Shown here: positions 34,833-42,982 of the stretch, in pieces
Layout of the letters: each line of letters starts with the position of its first letter
Numbering within the stretch: the stretch's first letter is position 1
Assembly: GCF_018784445.1 (NCBI RefSeq)
Contig: NZ_WQOH01000015.1
Span: 1-64,000 of the forward strand
Length of the DNA stretch: 64,000 nucleotides
Reading direction: 5' to 3'
Source of the DNA: Gemmiger formicilis
Lineage (GTDB): Bacteria > Bacillota > Clostridia > Oscillospirales > Ruminococcaceae
Position numbers and translations under genes: made by a program
The notes under the pieces: model-generated
Seen by the model: the letters and a program-made list of their open reading frames with translations, nothing else
Databases searched by the model: none
What the model was told of the DNA's origin: nothing

Positions 34833-35294
34833 TTATTCAATATTCAATTCAATGCTTCCAGTGAAATTTTCACATTCAATGCCGATATAGTTTCCACCTT
34901 CAGGAAGTGTGATTGTATCGCTGTATGTTCCGGTTGTTTCAATCAAAGTAACTGCTTCATCAGCTCCAGAAAGCCAAAATACTTTTGCAGTACCCTCCGA
35001 AACCTCCAGAGTGCAGTCAATAGACAAATCCTTACCCGCTTCACGCTTTATGGAAGTTCCTCCGAACAAATACTCTGTATCTGAAAAATCCTCATAGTCG
35101 GCTGTATAGCATCCGGTATAATCATCAATCCCTTTTTCTTTCGTGCCTTGTAAGGACAAATTTCCGGTAAGCGCTATGGAACCAGTAGACTGCACAATAT
35201 TATTATACTGATCGAGAACTTCATCTTTTGTACAACCGGAAAGTATAGAGACACCACACAGTATCAGGCATAGTGATAGAACTATTTTCTTCAC
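34833..35294 (-). CDS. Lipoprotein of the LanFEG-like cassette (153 aa)
   Basis: The signal sequence and lipobox (CLILCGVSILSGC) predict lipid anchoring at Cys; the mature part is beta-rich (GTYSDTITLPEGGNYIGIE). The GTG at 35294 is the likely start, 8 nt after GGAAGG, with a frame also open from 35303 overlapping the permease stop. As last gene after LanFEG-like transporters, it resembles lantibiotic immunity lipoproteins in position, but no sequence family is recognised. Confidence 0.7.
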   Translation of the reverse strand: MKKIVLSLCLILCGVSILSGCTKDEVLDQYNNIVQSTGSIALTGNLSLQGTKEKGIDDYTGCYTADYEDFSDTEYLFGGTSIKREAGKDLSIDCTLEVSEGTAKVFWLSGADEAVTLIETTGTYSDTITLPEGGNYIGIECENFTGSIELNIE

Positions 35295-35299
35295 AGGTA

Positions 35300-36115
35300 T
35301 CACCTTCCTTTCCTGCGTACAGCACGCTTTCCTCTTCCCTTAGCCTTTGTCTGTTTACGGGCTTTCATTTCTTTTTTGTTACTGGACATCAGTAACAACA
35401 GCACCGCCCAGAGAACCATGATGCCAACCCCAATGACTGCCAGCAAAGGATTCGGGGCTGTGGTTGTTCCGGCATATCCACTCATGTCAAAGCCCACTAA
35501 AATCAGCGCAGCAGAAAACGGATAGATGCTGGCAAGGATACCGCCTTTGAAGAACAGCATGCTATATCCAAGGAAAAACGCCAGAATGGAACCGCCCAGA
35601 TATGCCCCTCGGATCTGCCCAAAAATCAAGATCAGCGGCATACAGACCAAATAGGTCGTCAGAGCTGCCAACACGATCTGTGTACCTCCATGAAAAAACA
35701 CTTCCACTGTCAGTCCCGATAATCCAACCGTCAATCCAGTAATCAAGGTAACGCCGACGCTGTATATTCCCAGCAGGACTGCAAAAATCCCGACCCAAAA
35801 GAGCTTAGCTCCCAGCATTTTCGGCATGGAAACAGGAATTGTCATGATGTTTTTCAGCGTATCATGGGTGGATTCTCTGTCAATCAGCCAGCTGCCAATC
35901 ATCACCAGTGAAATCGGAAAAAACATCTGCGTATTGCCCCAGACAACATTCTCAAACAGAGTGGAAAAATCATAGTTTGGATTTCGGTACTCCGCCTCCA
36001 CAATCAGCTGGCTCCCATATTGCACCAACGGACAGAGTGCAAGCGCCACCAGCCCCACCCAAAGTATTTGGCACCGGCGTAGCTTGAGCAATTCCGCTTT
36101 TAATAAATTCCACAT
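35300..36115 (-). CDS. ABC-2 permease, LanG/BcrB-like (271 aa)
   Basis: It begins MWNLLKAELLKLRRCQILWV and has six hydrophobic segments with a basic C-terminal tail rich in Lys and Arg (KKEMKARKQTKAKGRGKRAV). The ESTHDTLKNIMTIPVS motif is typical of lantibiotic immunity permeases of the NisG/EpiG kind. It pairs with the following permease and ATPase. The substrate is likely a peptide antibiotic. Confidence 0.85.
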   Translation of the reverse strand: MWNLLKAELLKLRRCQILWVGLVALALCPLVQYGSQLIVEAEYRNPNYDFSTLFENVVWGNTQMFFPISLVMIGSWLIDRESTHDTLKNIMTIPVSMPKMLGAKLFWVGIFAVLLGIYSVGVTLITGLTVGLSGLTVEVFFHGGTQIVLAALTTYLVCMPLILIFGQIRGAYLGGSILAFFLGYSMLFFKGGILASIYPFSAALILVGFDMSGYAGTTTAPNPLLAVIGVGIMVLWAVLLLLMSSNKKEMKARKQTKAKGRGKRAVRRKGR

Positions 36116-36127
36116 AATTACACCCCC

Positions 36128-36922
36128 TTAGATTTCCTGACGCCGATAAACCATCGCAATCAGCGCAAGAAATACAATCGCCTCCACAATAATCACGCCG
36201 AACACCTGAACACTATTCAGGAAATACGGACTGATCCGTTCCAACAAGTCTGCCAATTCCGCACTGGTCTGGCTTTGGTCATAAAATTGGAATGTCCAGC
36301 GGAAAGCCAGCGGTCCCGGAAGCAGGGTTCCGATATTCAAACCAAAAGGCTGTGTGAGGAACGCATCGCTCATCGAAAGGATATAATTTGCAGTCGTATA
36401 GAAAAAGGTAATCACGACCGACACGATATAGTTTTTATTAAGAAGAACAACGAGCAGGATACATGGAAGTGCGCCTACCCACATAATCAGCCCTTCTTCT
36501 ATCCCAACGCCAAACAAGGTCCAAAACCCAACCGGCTCCCAGCCCTGAAACAGCAAAACCGCAAGATTTACCAATCCTCCAACTGCCATAAAGCCAACGG
36601 CAAACAATAGTAAAACCAGCATCTTGGACAGCACCAACTTGGTTCTATTTATTGGTATGGTAACAAGGTTTTTTAGTGTGTCATTGTCCAGCTCCTCAAA
36701 CAGCAGATTGGAAGCCAGTATCACAAGAAGCGGCATCAAAAGCAAATAGGCACTGAGCTGGAACAGGCTGGACATCACTCCATTTACAGCATCCACATCA
36801 GTGTTTACATCTGCCAGAAAGAAAGCATAAGCCAATGGCATGAAAACAGAAAGCAGTAGGGAAATAAATACCAATGGCTTCCGTTTTAATTTCAAAAATT
36901 CGCATTTGATTAGTTTAAGCAA
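36128..36922 (-). CDS. ABC-2 permease, LanE-like (264 aa)
   Basis: It begins MLKLIKCEFLKLKRKPLVFI, with six predicted helices and the NDTLKNLVTIPINRTKLVL motif shared with the other permease. It overlaps the ATPase stop by 8 bp. It forms with 35300-36115 the heterodimeric membrane part of a LanFEG-type exporter. Confidence 0.87.
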   Translation of the reverse strand: MLKLIKCEFLKLKRKPLVFISLLLSVFMPLAYAFFLADVNTDVDAVNGVMSSLFQLSAYLLLMPLLVILASNLLFEELDNDTLKNLVTIPINRTKLVLSKMLVLLLFAVGFMAVGGLVNLAVLLFQGWEPVGFWTLFGVGIEEGLIMWVGALPCILLVVLLNKNYIVSVVITFFYTTANYILSMSDAFLTQPFGLNIGTLLPGPLAFRWTFQFYDQSQTSAELADLLERISPYFLNSVQVFGVIIVEAIVFLALIAMVYRRQEI

Positions 36923-37841
36923 TTCCTTCGCCCCCTGTCACACGCTTGAAGTAATCTTCAAGACTTTCTTCACAAGTATGCGCCTCCGAGACCTCCAATC
37001 CGTTTTCCACAAAGGCAGTTACAATTTTCCCAACAGGCAGATCAAGGTTGTGCAGGCGCAGATTGTGGTCGTCCTGTATAGAAAAATGGTTTTCATGGAA
37101 ATTGCGTTCCAAAATCCTTGCCGCCTGTGCAGTATCAGAGAGCGTAAAACGAATATGTTTGCTGCTTTTTTGCTCCAGCTCAGCAAGGCTTTCTTCTTCC
37201 AGCAATGCGCCGTGGTCGATAATTCCAATATCGTCAGCCAGCAGAGAAATCTCCGAAAGAATGTGACTGGAAATCAAAATGGTTTTTCCTCTTGCATCGC
37301 AGAGCTCCCGAATAAAGGAGCGTACTTCTGCAATACCGATGGGATCGAGACCGTTGATCGGCTCATCCAAAATTAAAAGCTCCGGATCGTGCATAACGGC
37401 AAGGGCAATCGCAAGCCGCTGCTTCATACCAAGGGAATACTGCGAAAAGAGCTTCTTATCTTTGTAGGGCAGTCCTACCAGATCCAGAGCGTCTTTGACG
37501 GCATGATTGTTTGGTACACCCCGCAGGGTGGCAAAGATACGCAAATTTTCTGTGCCGGTCAGATTGGGATAAAAGCCGGGGGACTCGATCAGACTGCCAA
37601 TACGGGGCAATAACTTCTTTTCGTTTCCCTGCAAGGACTTTCCCCAGATTTTGACCTCCCCGGAAGTCGGATTTGTTAAGCCCAACAGCATCTTCATGGT
37701 TGTGGTTTTTCCGGCTCCGTTTCTCCCCAGCAGACCATAAATTCTCCCACGCTTCACATGGATATTCAAGTCAGCCACACTCTTTTGCGAGCCGTATTGC
37801 TTCGTCAGATTTTTTGTTTCAATAATGGTATTTGTGTTCAT
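36915..37841 (-). CDS. ABC ATPase, LanF/BcrA-like (308 aa)
   Basis: Walker A is LLGRNGAGKTTTM, the signature is YSLGMKQRLAIALAV, Walker B is LLILDEPINGLDP, and the His switch is LISSHILSE. A C-terminal extension of about 90 aa is characteristic of lantibiotic/bacitracin self-protection ATPases. The ATG at 37841 follows AGGAGG at 8 nt. The promoter region upstream carries four direct repeats. Confidence 0.93.
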   Translation of the reverse strand: MNTNTIIETKNLTKQYGSQKSVADLNIHVKRGRIYGLLGRNGAGKTTTMKMLLGLTNPTSGEVKIWGKSLQGNEKKLLPRIGSLIESPGFYPNLTGTENLRIFATLRGVPNNHAVKDALDLVGLPYKDKKLFSQYSLGMKQRLAIALAVMHDPELLILDEPINGLDPIGIAEVRSFIRELCDARGKTILISSHILSEISLLADDIGIIDHGALLEEESLAELEQKSSKHIRFTLSDTAQAARILERNFHENHFSIQDDHNLRLHNLDLPVGKIVTAFVENGLEVSEAHTCEESLEDYFKRVTGGEGIA

Positions 37842-37866
37842 ATTCAAACCTCCTGTTCTGCAAGGT

Positions 37867-37920
37867 ATTCTATCACGCCAACCTTGCATTAACCTTGCCG
37901 CAACCTTGCATTAACCTTGC
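37867..37920 (-). promoter_or_regulatory. Regulated promoter with four 11-bp-spaced repeats
   Basis: AACCTTGC occurs at 37880, 37891, 37902 and 37913, exactly 11 bp apart (GCAAGGTT on the coding strand). The nearest copy ends 7 bp before a -10-like TAGAAT (37867-37872). Two tandem regulator dimers could bind and activate the LanFEG operon. This is one of the clearest operators in the window. Confidence 0.75.
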
Positions 37921-37946
37921 AATTTAGAATCCGGCTAAAATGACAA

Positions 37947-37973
37947 GGGTTCCCGCCGCAAGGACGGGAACCC
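37947..37973 (-). terminator. Hairpin behind the histidine kinase gene
   Basis: GGGTTCCCG (37947-37955) and CGGGAACCC (37965-37973) form a perfect 9-bp stem two bases after the kinase stop on the minus strand, with only a short T run. It probably separates constitutive two-component transcription from the induced ABC operon. Confidence 0.6.
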
Positions 37974-37975
37974 GC

Positions 37976-38893
37976 TTAAATCTCCAAAGGAAAAAGCAAC
38001 ATAAATTTAGTTCCTTTTCCCGGTACACTTTCAACTGTTATATTTCCACCCATCTTTTCTACTAACTGATGGACAATAGAAAGGCCAAGACCGCTGCCTT
38101 TTTCAGACCGACCCTTATCACACTTATAAAGCCGTTCAAAAATGTGTTTCAAATCTTCTTTTTCAATCCCCACACCATTATCCGCCAGCAGCAGCTCCAT
38201 GTGATTTCCCTGCTTTGACAGGGCAATTTTAATTTTGTCCGCATGGCTGTGAGCAATTACATTTTGAATGAGATTGTTGATAATCCTCATATAGCTGTCC
38301 ATATCCAATTTTACCCGGACAGGCTGTTCTGGAATGTCAATGTCATAATCGACCTGTTTATCCTCAAAAATCGGTATCCAGTCGATCAGGATATTTCTTG
38401 TCAGCTCTGCGGCCTCAACGCTCTGGATCTCCAAAGCAAACTCATTGGAATTTAACTTGAACCAGTCAAAGAGCACATCAATATATTCTTTCAGATCATG
38501 GGCTTTCCGGCGGGCGGTTTCAATATAATCATCCCGGTCTTTTCCTGTGACCAGTCCTTTGTGTGCAGCGTCAAGATACCCAATCAGAGTGGTAAGGGGT
38601 GTCCGAACATCATGGGAAAGGCTCGTCATAAGCTGGCGGTTGGTTTCTTCTGTCTGCCGTACAGTTGAAAGTCTGCTTTCATAGGACACAACAATCTCAT
38701 TGATTTCATAGGCAAGAGGTGCTGTCAATTCATTTGTTGCAGACAGAATACGCCGGTTGCCATTTCCGTTTTTCACATCAACCAGCACATCGGTCATTTC
38801 TGCGATTTGTTTTTTTACGCGCCGAACGAGAACGATGGAAGTCAGCACAGCCACAACAGCAATCACAATGGACAAGAAAACGATGATTTCCAT
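37976..38893 (-). CDS. Sensor histidine kinase, cassette 2 (305 aa)
   Basis: One N-terminal membrane helix (about 4-24) and no clear extracellular domain. HisKA has the His in SLSHDVRTPLTTLIG. HATPase_c has NLIQNVIAHSH (N box), LLADNGVGI and GSGLGLSIV. It is shorter than the cassette 1 kinase and of a different subfamily. It is the partner of the 38899-39591 regulator, with a 5-bp gap. Confidence 0.9.
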   Translation of the reverse strand: MEIIVFLSIVIAVVAVLTSIVLVRRVKKQIAEMTDVLVDVKNGNGNRRILSATNELTAPLAYEINEIVVSYESRLSTVRQTEETNRQLMTSLSHDVRTPLTTLIGYLDAAHKGLVTGKDRDDYIETARRKAHDLKEYIDVLFDWFKLNSNEFALEIQSVEAAELTRNILIDWIPIFEDKQVDYDIDIPEQPVRVKLDMDSYMRIINNLIQNVIAHSHADKIKIALSKQGNHMELLLADNGVGIEKEDLKHIFERLYKCDKGRSEKGSGLGLSIVHQLVEKMGGNITVESVPGKGTKFMLLFPLEI

Positions 38894-38898
38894 ATTGG

Positions 38899-39591
38899 CT
38901 ATACCTCCTTATTAAAGCGGTAGCCAATCCCTTTGACCGTTTGGATATACTTTGGGCTTGAAGGATTGACTTCTAATTTTTTACGAAGCCGGCTGATAAT
39001 CGCCATAATGTTACTGTCATCATAGAAATATTCTTCGCCCCAAACTTCCTCATAAATCTGCTGTTTTGTCAAAATTTTTCCTTGATGCTTTGCGCAGTAC
39101 AGGAGCAGATCAAATTCCTTTGGTGGAAGTTCAAAAGTGCCATTTTCCGTCGTAACAGAACGATTTTCAAGGTCAATTTGCAATCCATCAAAAACCAGTT
39201 TTTGCACAGCTCCGGCTTGATGATTAAAGCGGGTGTAGCGGCGAATGAGGGACGCAATACGGGCAATCAGTTCGTCCATATCAAACGGTTTTGTCAGATA
39301 ATCGTCCGCCCCGGCCCGTAAGCCCCGCACTTTAGAAATGCTGTCATTTTTGGATGTAAACATCAAAATCGGCAGGCTGTTCTCTTTGCGGATTTCTTCC
39401 AGCGTTTCAAAGCCATCCATACCGGGCATCATCACATCCAGCACCACAAGCTGATACTCCTGCTCTTTTAATTTCTGCAAGCCCTCTTTTCCGGTATTAC
39501 AAAAATCGGCTTCTATATGTTCCGATTGTACGCTGCGTTTAATCAAAGCGCACAGTTCTCTGTCATCATCTATAATCAAAATTTTATTCAT
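38899..39591 (-). CDS. OmpR/PhoB-family response regulator, cassette 2 (230 aa)
   Basis: The receiver has acidic IIDDD, phospho-Asp in LVVLDVMMPGMDG, and Lys in DYLTKPFDMDEL; the winged helix ends TVKGIGYRFN. The ATG overlaps the stop of the small HTH gene (ATGAATAA), as in cassette 1. It is the likely binder of the four AACCTTGC repeats. Confidence 0.92.
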   Translation of the reverse strand: MNKILIIDDDRELCALIKRSVQSEHIEADFCNTGKEGLQKLKEQEYQLVVLDVMMPGMDGFETLEEIRKENSLPILMFTSKNDSISKVRGLRAGADDYLTKPFDMDELIARIASLIRRYTRFNHQAGAVQKLVFDGLQIDLENRSVTTENGTFELPPKEFDLLLYCAKHQGKILTKQQIYEEVWGEEYFYDDSNIMAIISRLRKKLEVNPSSPKYIQTVKGIGYRFNKEV

Positions 39592-39772
39592 GGCGTAGTT
39601 CCTTTCCTTGTTTTGTCCGGCCATCAAGCGGCTTCTCCGCAGTTTTAGGGAGCAGCCAAACACCGGCCATTTTCACAGCGCCGGGGATACGCCCACCGGC
39701 ACAATAATAATTTACCCTACGAGGTGTCACGCCCCATTTCTCGGCGGCCTCTTTCAATGTCATATAGTCCAT
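39584..39772 (-). CDS. Small helix-turn-helix protein, cassette 2 (62 aa)
   Basis: It begins MDYMTLKEAAEKWGVTPRRV, then CAGGRIPGAVKMAG and VWLLPKTAEKPLDGRTKQGK, and is nearly the same as 8161-8349. It opens the cassette operon and overlaps the regulator start. Its conservation beside different transporters suggests that it belongs to the border of the cassette rather than to the exporter. Confidence 0.8.
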   Translation of the reverse strand: MDYMTLKEAAEKWGVTPRRVNYYCAGGRIPGAVKMAGVWLLPKTAEKPLDGRTKQGKELRHE

Positions 39773-39916
39773 TTCGCACCTCCACAGAGTACATTATAGT
39801 TCTCTTTCTCGAACAATGCAAGAAACGGAATGTGAATTATAAACTTCAACCAACCTGCATATAGCAACATTCCACAGGCAAAGTATGAATTATACAATGT
39901 AACTGGGTGATGTTAT
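39773..39916. promoter_or_regulatory. Divergent promoter region, cassette 2
   Basis: It shares ATGTGAATTATAAA (39830-39843) and the TGGGTGATGTTA leader with the cassette 1 spacer. ATGAATTATACAATG near 39886-39900 is a plausible -10 area for the XRE gene. Conserved islands within diverged DNA point to regulator or polymerase sites. Confidence 0.5.
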
Positions 39917-40285
39917 ATGGCGAAAGTTGAAGATTGTCCCGGTTTTGAAACCTTCGGCGCAGATGTCAAAGCCGCACGAGAGGCAAAGCGTCTGGCACGA
40001 AAAACATTGGCAGAAATGGTTGGGATTGAATGGCGGTATCTTGCCAACATTGAGAATCAAGGTGCGATTCCGAGCCTGCCTGTGATGATCCAGTTGATTA
40101 AGGTCTGCGGACTTCCCGTGGAACGGTATTTTAACCCGGAGATCATGCGGGAAGAAAGCGAACAGCGGCAACGAGTCAGCCACAAGCTGAAGCTTTGCCC
40201 TGAAGAATACCTGCCGATTATCGAAGGTGCCATAGACGGGGCGCTCAAAATGGAACAGACTGCGAAGCAGAAGGAGGACGCATAA
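39917..40285 (+). CDS. XRE-family regulator, cassette 2 (122 aa)
   Basis: A Cro/C1 helix-turn-helix (DVKAAREAKRLARKTLAEMV, then RYLANIENQG) with the same C-terminal half as 8491-8859 (CPEEYLPIIEGAIDGAL). It is divergent from the cassette operon. Presence of the same gene in both elements shows that the cassette border spans XRE to the small HTH gene. Confidence 0.88.
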   Translation: MAKVEDCPGFETFGADVKAAREAKRLARKTLAEMVGIEWRYLANIENQGAIPSLPVMIQLIKVCGLPVERYFNPEIMREESEQRQRVSHKLKLCPEEYLPIIEGAIDGALKMEQTAKQKEDA

Positions 40286-40312
40286 TCGCGGCCTCCTTCT
40301 GGCGTTTCTATA

Positions 40313-40612
40313 TCAAGTTTCCCGGCACTTTTCCCAAAGTTCCCGGCACCTCTGCTGGATTTCTCCGGTTTCTGTCACAGTCAGATCGCGGTCATTTCCG
40401 GTAATCTTATCTTCCAGAAAGTTGGCGTATGTATCCAGCAAGGCGTTTCGCAAATCCTCCGGAGTTTTCTGTATTTCGGCGCTGTACCAGTCATTCCGGT
40501 GAGGTTCCCATGCCATCAATGTATAACCGTGGCTGGTCTGCACCACCTCATACAGAGGATCATCATCCAGATATGCCTGAAACACTTCCAGAACCTTTTC
40601 AAAGGTCAGCAT
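40313..40612 (-). CDS. Conserved small protein of Tn4451-like elements (99 aa)
   Basis: A soluble protein starting MLTFEKVLEVFQAYLDDDPL and containing TLMAWEPHRNDWYSAEIQ. GGGAGG-type sequence (TGGGAAATG) is weak, but the ATG at 40612 is preferred to an upstream frame extension. It lies directly behind TnpV. No function is recognised. Confidence 0.6.
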   Translation of the reverse strand: MLTFEKVLEVFQAYLDDDPLYEVVQTSHGYTLMAWEPHRNDWYSAEIQKTPEDLRNALLDTYANFLEDKITGNDRDLTVTETGEIQQRCRELWEKCRET

Positions 40613-40628
40613 TTCCCACACCTCCCAT

Positions 40629-40982
40629 TCAACTGCAAATCAGTTCCCTGATTAAAATTTCCTCAATCTGTGCCGTTAATGTGTTCATCAGTCCTACCCA
40701 GCGCATAGGATCACAGGCTTTCAGTTCCTCAGTGACACCCGCAGCCTCCATCATGTGAGGCAACATGGTGTCCACGCGCTCCTGCGCTGTCCAATCAATC
40801 TCTAACAGGTGCGGATACAGTTTCTCGCTCATCAGCAGTTGGTTGTAGAGAATAGGACGGTGTTCCTTCAGGTAGGACTTTCGCATCCTGCCGTACTTGC
40901 CGATAGAAGTTTCCGGCTGTTCAGAAAGTTTTAGGTTGGGTATATCATAATCTCCACAACGAATGTAAGTCAACTTACTCAT
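40629..40982 (-). CDS. tnpV: TnpV-like transposon-encoded protein (117 aa)
   Basis: It contains IPNLKLSEQPETSIGKYGRM and REHRPILYNQLLMSEKL-like LKEHRPILYNQLLMSEKLYP, the pattern of the TnpV family found beside TnpX. The start at 40982 fits AAGGAGC better than the ATG at 40988. It is the first gene downstream of the recombinase. Its role in transposition is not established. Confidence 0.82.
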   Translation of the reverse strand: MSKLTYIRCGDYDIPNLKLSEQPETSIGKYGRMRKSYLKEHRPILYNQLLMSEKLYPHLLEIDWTAQERVDTMLPHMMEAAGVTEELKACDPMRWVGLMNTLTAQIEEILIRELICS

Positions 40983-41008
40983 ATTCATGCTCCTTTGCTC
41001 CGTGATGA

Positions 41009-42889
41009 TTAGACTGCTGCGCTGGCTGCTATGCTGCCTTTGCGCGGTTCTTCTTTTGGTAGCTGCCCGATAGTAGAAAAAACACCTTTTTTCATATCCT
41101 CAGCCCGGATCAGGGCTTTCTTAGCGTCCATTTCCGCTTTTTTCTTCGCCTTGATTTTGTCCTCATACCGTTTCTGTGCGCCGCTGGCTTTCCGCTTCAA
41201 ATAGTTCTGATGGAGCCTGTCCTTGCGTTCTTCTCTTTTCCGCAATTCTTCCTGTTCCTCTGGGGTTAAAGGAACCGGCTGTAAGGATGGTGGAATATAG
41301 CGTCCTAAAAAATTAAAGTAGATTTCAATTTCCTGCGTGGTATCCTGACTGCCTTTTCGGGAGCGTTCATGGACAAGGATTTTCTCTACAAACTCGTTGA
41401 GCATGGTATTTGTCAGCGTGTCAAAATTCTCGTACTTATCAATCAGGGCTATAAATTTCTCTGCTGATTTCTGGCTCTGCTCATAGCCGGTAACAGCCTT
41501 TTCCAACTCCGCAATTTCAATCTCAAGTGCGTCCTGCTCTTTGGCATACTGTGCATCAAGCGCCTTATATCGTGTATCCGGCAGCTTGCCGAGGGCGTTA
41601 TCCTCATAGATTTTGCAAATCAGTTTTTCCAGTTCTCCGGCTCTCTTTTGGGCAGTAGCCAGATGCCTGCGCTTTTTCGATATATCGGCACTCTGTTGAG
41701 CAACCTGCGTCTCCTGAACAGTGTGAATAAATTCCGTCCGGTCATTTCTCGAATATTCAGCGATAGCCCGGAGTGTGTCGGAAACCAATGTCAGAACAGC
41801 ACTCTCATTGATACGGTGTTGTGTAAGGCATAGTGTCCCACACGGAACTTTGGTATAATTGGAACAGGTATATTGAGAAATCCGCTTGCCATTGTTGGTG
41901 CGGTGGACATACATCTTGCCGCCACAATCGGCACAATAGAGTAAGCCTGTGAGGGGAGCTGCTTCGCCCCAGCCGTTTGGATAACGCCGTACATTGCTGC
42001 GGATTTTCTGCACCAGATCAAAGGTCTGCTGGTCGATAATGGCTTCATGGGTATTCTCAAAGATCGTCCACTCGTCCTCAGAAACATAGTGGCTTTTCTT
42101 GTCCTTAAAGTGCTTGCGGGTCTTGAAATTGATGGTGTGCCCCAAATACTCTCGTTTTTTCAAAATGTTCACGATGGTAGATGATCCCCATCCATAGGGG
42201 TCTTTGACCGGCTTTGAACGGTTCACACCCTCGTTGAAGCGGGCAAGGTGTACGACGGGAATTTCAATCCGATCTGCGGATAATTTGCAGGCAATCTGAT
42301 AAGGCCCATATCCCTCCAGCGTGAGGGAGAAGATACGGCGTACCACTTCGGCGGCTTCCTCATCTACCAGCCAATGCTCCCGTTTTTCGTCCCATAAGTA
42401 GCCGTAAATCACAGTGCCGGTCAGGTGCTTGCCGCTCATACCTTTTGCCTTAAACACAGAACGGATTTTCCTGCTGGTATCACGGGCGTAAAATTCATTC
42501 ATGATGTTGCGGAATGGGGTAAAATCGTCATCGCCTTTCAGACTGTCCACACCGTCGTTGATGGCGATCAGACGAACACCGCGTTGCCGCAAAACCTCCA
42601 TGACCTGACCGACCTTCAGATAGTCGCGCCCCAACCGGCTCATGTCCTTGATGACGATTGCCTCTACACGCCCTGCCTCCACTTCCTCCATCATCGCCAA
42701 AAATCCGGGGCGGTCAAAACGGGTGCCTGAGATACCATCATCTGTAAAGTGCGTAGGGTTTGGCAGCCCATTCCGGCGGGCAAAATCCTCTAACATCTGT
42801 TTTTGGTTGGATATGGAATTGCTCTCGCCCTGTAACTCGTCGTCCCGGCTCAGGCGCTCGTACAGTGGGGTAATTTTTTCATTTCTCAT
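41009..42889 (-). CDS. tnpX: Large serine recombinase, TnpX-like (626 aa)
   Basis: The resolvase domain (about 1-150) has the catalytic Ser in LYERLSRDDELQG and a downstream Arg-rich segment in KDMSRLGRDYLKV. The recombinase domain (about 170-280) is followed by a zinc ribbon (YCADCGGKMY, then CSNYTKVPCGTLC), a coiled coil (about 390-500) and a DUF4368-like C-terminus. It should catalyse excision and insertion of the IME at GG/CC dinucleotides. Its start faces the right IME end. Confidence 0.95.
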   Translation of the reverse strand: MRNEKITPLYERLSRDDELQGESNSISNQKQMLEDFARRNGLPNPTHFTDDGISGTRFDRPGFLAMMEEVEAGRVEAIVIKDMSRLGRDYLKVGQVMEVLRQRGVRLIAINDGVDSLKGDDDFTPFRNIMNEFYARDTSRKIRSVFKAKGMSGKHLTGTVIYGYLWDEKREHWLVDEEAAEVVRRIFSLTLEGYGPYQIACKLSADRIEIPVVHLARFNEGVNRSKPVKDPYGWGSSTIVNILKKREYLGHTINFKTRKHFKDKKSHYVSEDEWTIFENTHEAIIDQQTFDLVQKIRSNVRRYPNGWGEAAPLTGLLYCADCGGKMYVHRTNNGKRISQYTCSNYTKVPCGTLCLTQHRINESAVLTLVSDTLRAIAEYSRNDRTEFIHTVQETQVAQQSADISKKRRHLATAQKRAGELEKLICKIYEDNALGKLPDTRYKALDAQYAKEQDALEIEIAELEKAVTGYEQSQKSAEKFIALIDKYENFDTLTNTMLNEFVEKILVHERSRKGSQDTTQEIEIYFNFLGRYIPPSLQPVPLTPEEQEELRKREERKDRLHQNYLKRKASGAQKRYEDKIKAKKKAEMDAKKALIRAEDMKKGVFSTIGQLPKEEPRKGSIAASAAV

Positions 42890-42911
42890 GGCTGTACCTC
42901 CTGAAACAAAA

Positions 42912-42974
42912 ATGCTCTAAGTGATTGCTTCACTAACCATGACAAAATCATGATTAAGAAGTCACTTAGAGCAT
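42912..42974. promoter_or_regulatory. 13-bp inverted repeat at the IME right end
   Basis: ATGCTCTAAGTGA (42912-42924) and TCACTTAGAGCAT (42962-42974) are perfect inverted copies 37 bp apart, ending 6 bp before the CC crossover at 42981. A smaller ATCATGAT palindrome lies between. They are likely recombinase-binding arms of the attachment site, and probably also overlap the tnpX promoter. Confidence 0.7.
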
Positions 42975-42982
42975 ATATCACC

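Larger units (their letters stand above)
27299..42982. mobile_element. Integrative mobilizable element inserted in the ICE coupling-protein gene
   Basis: A 15.7-kb insertion framed by CC on the plus strand (27297-27298 and 42981-42982; GG on the minus strand). It encodes a TnpX-like serine recombinase at its right end, TnpV and TnpW-type proteins, a MobQ relaxase with oriT, replication proteins, a toxin-antitoxin pair, sigma-like regulators and a LanFEG-like cargo cassette. No VirB-type channel is present, so it is mobilizable rather than conjugative. The insertion interrupts a coding frame that is exactly restored on precise excision. Confidence 0.92.
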
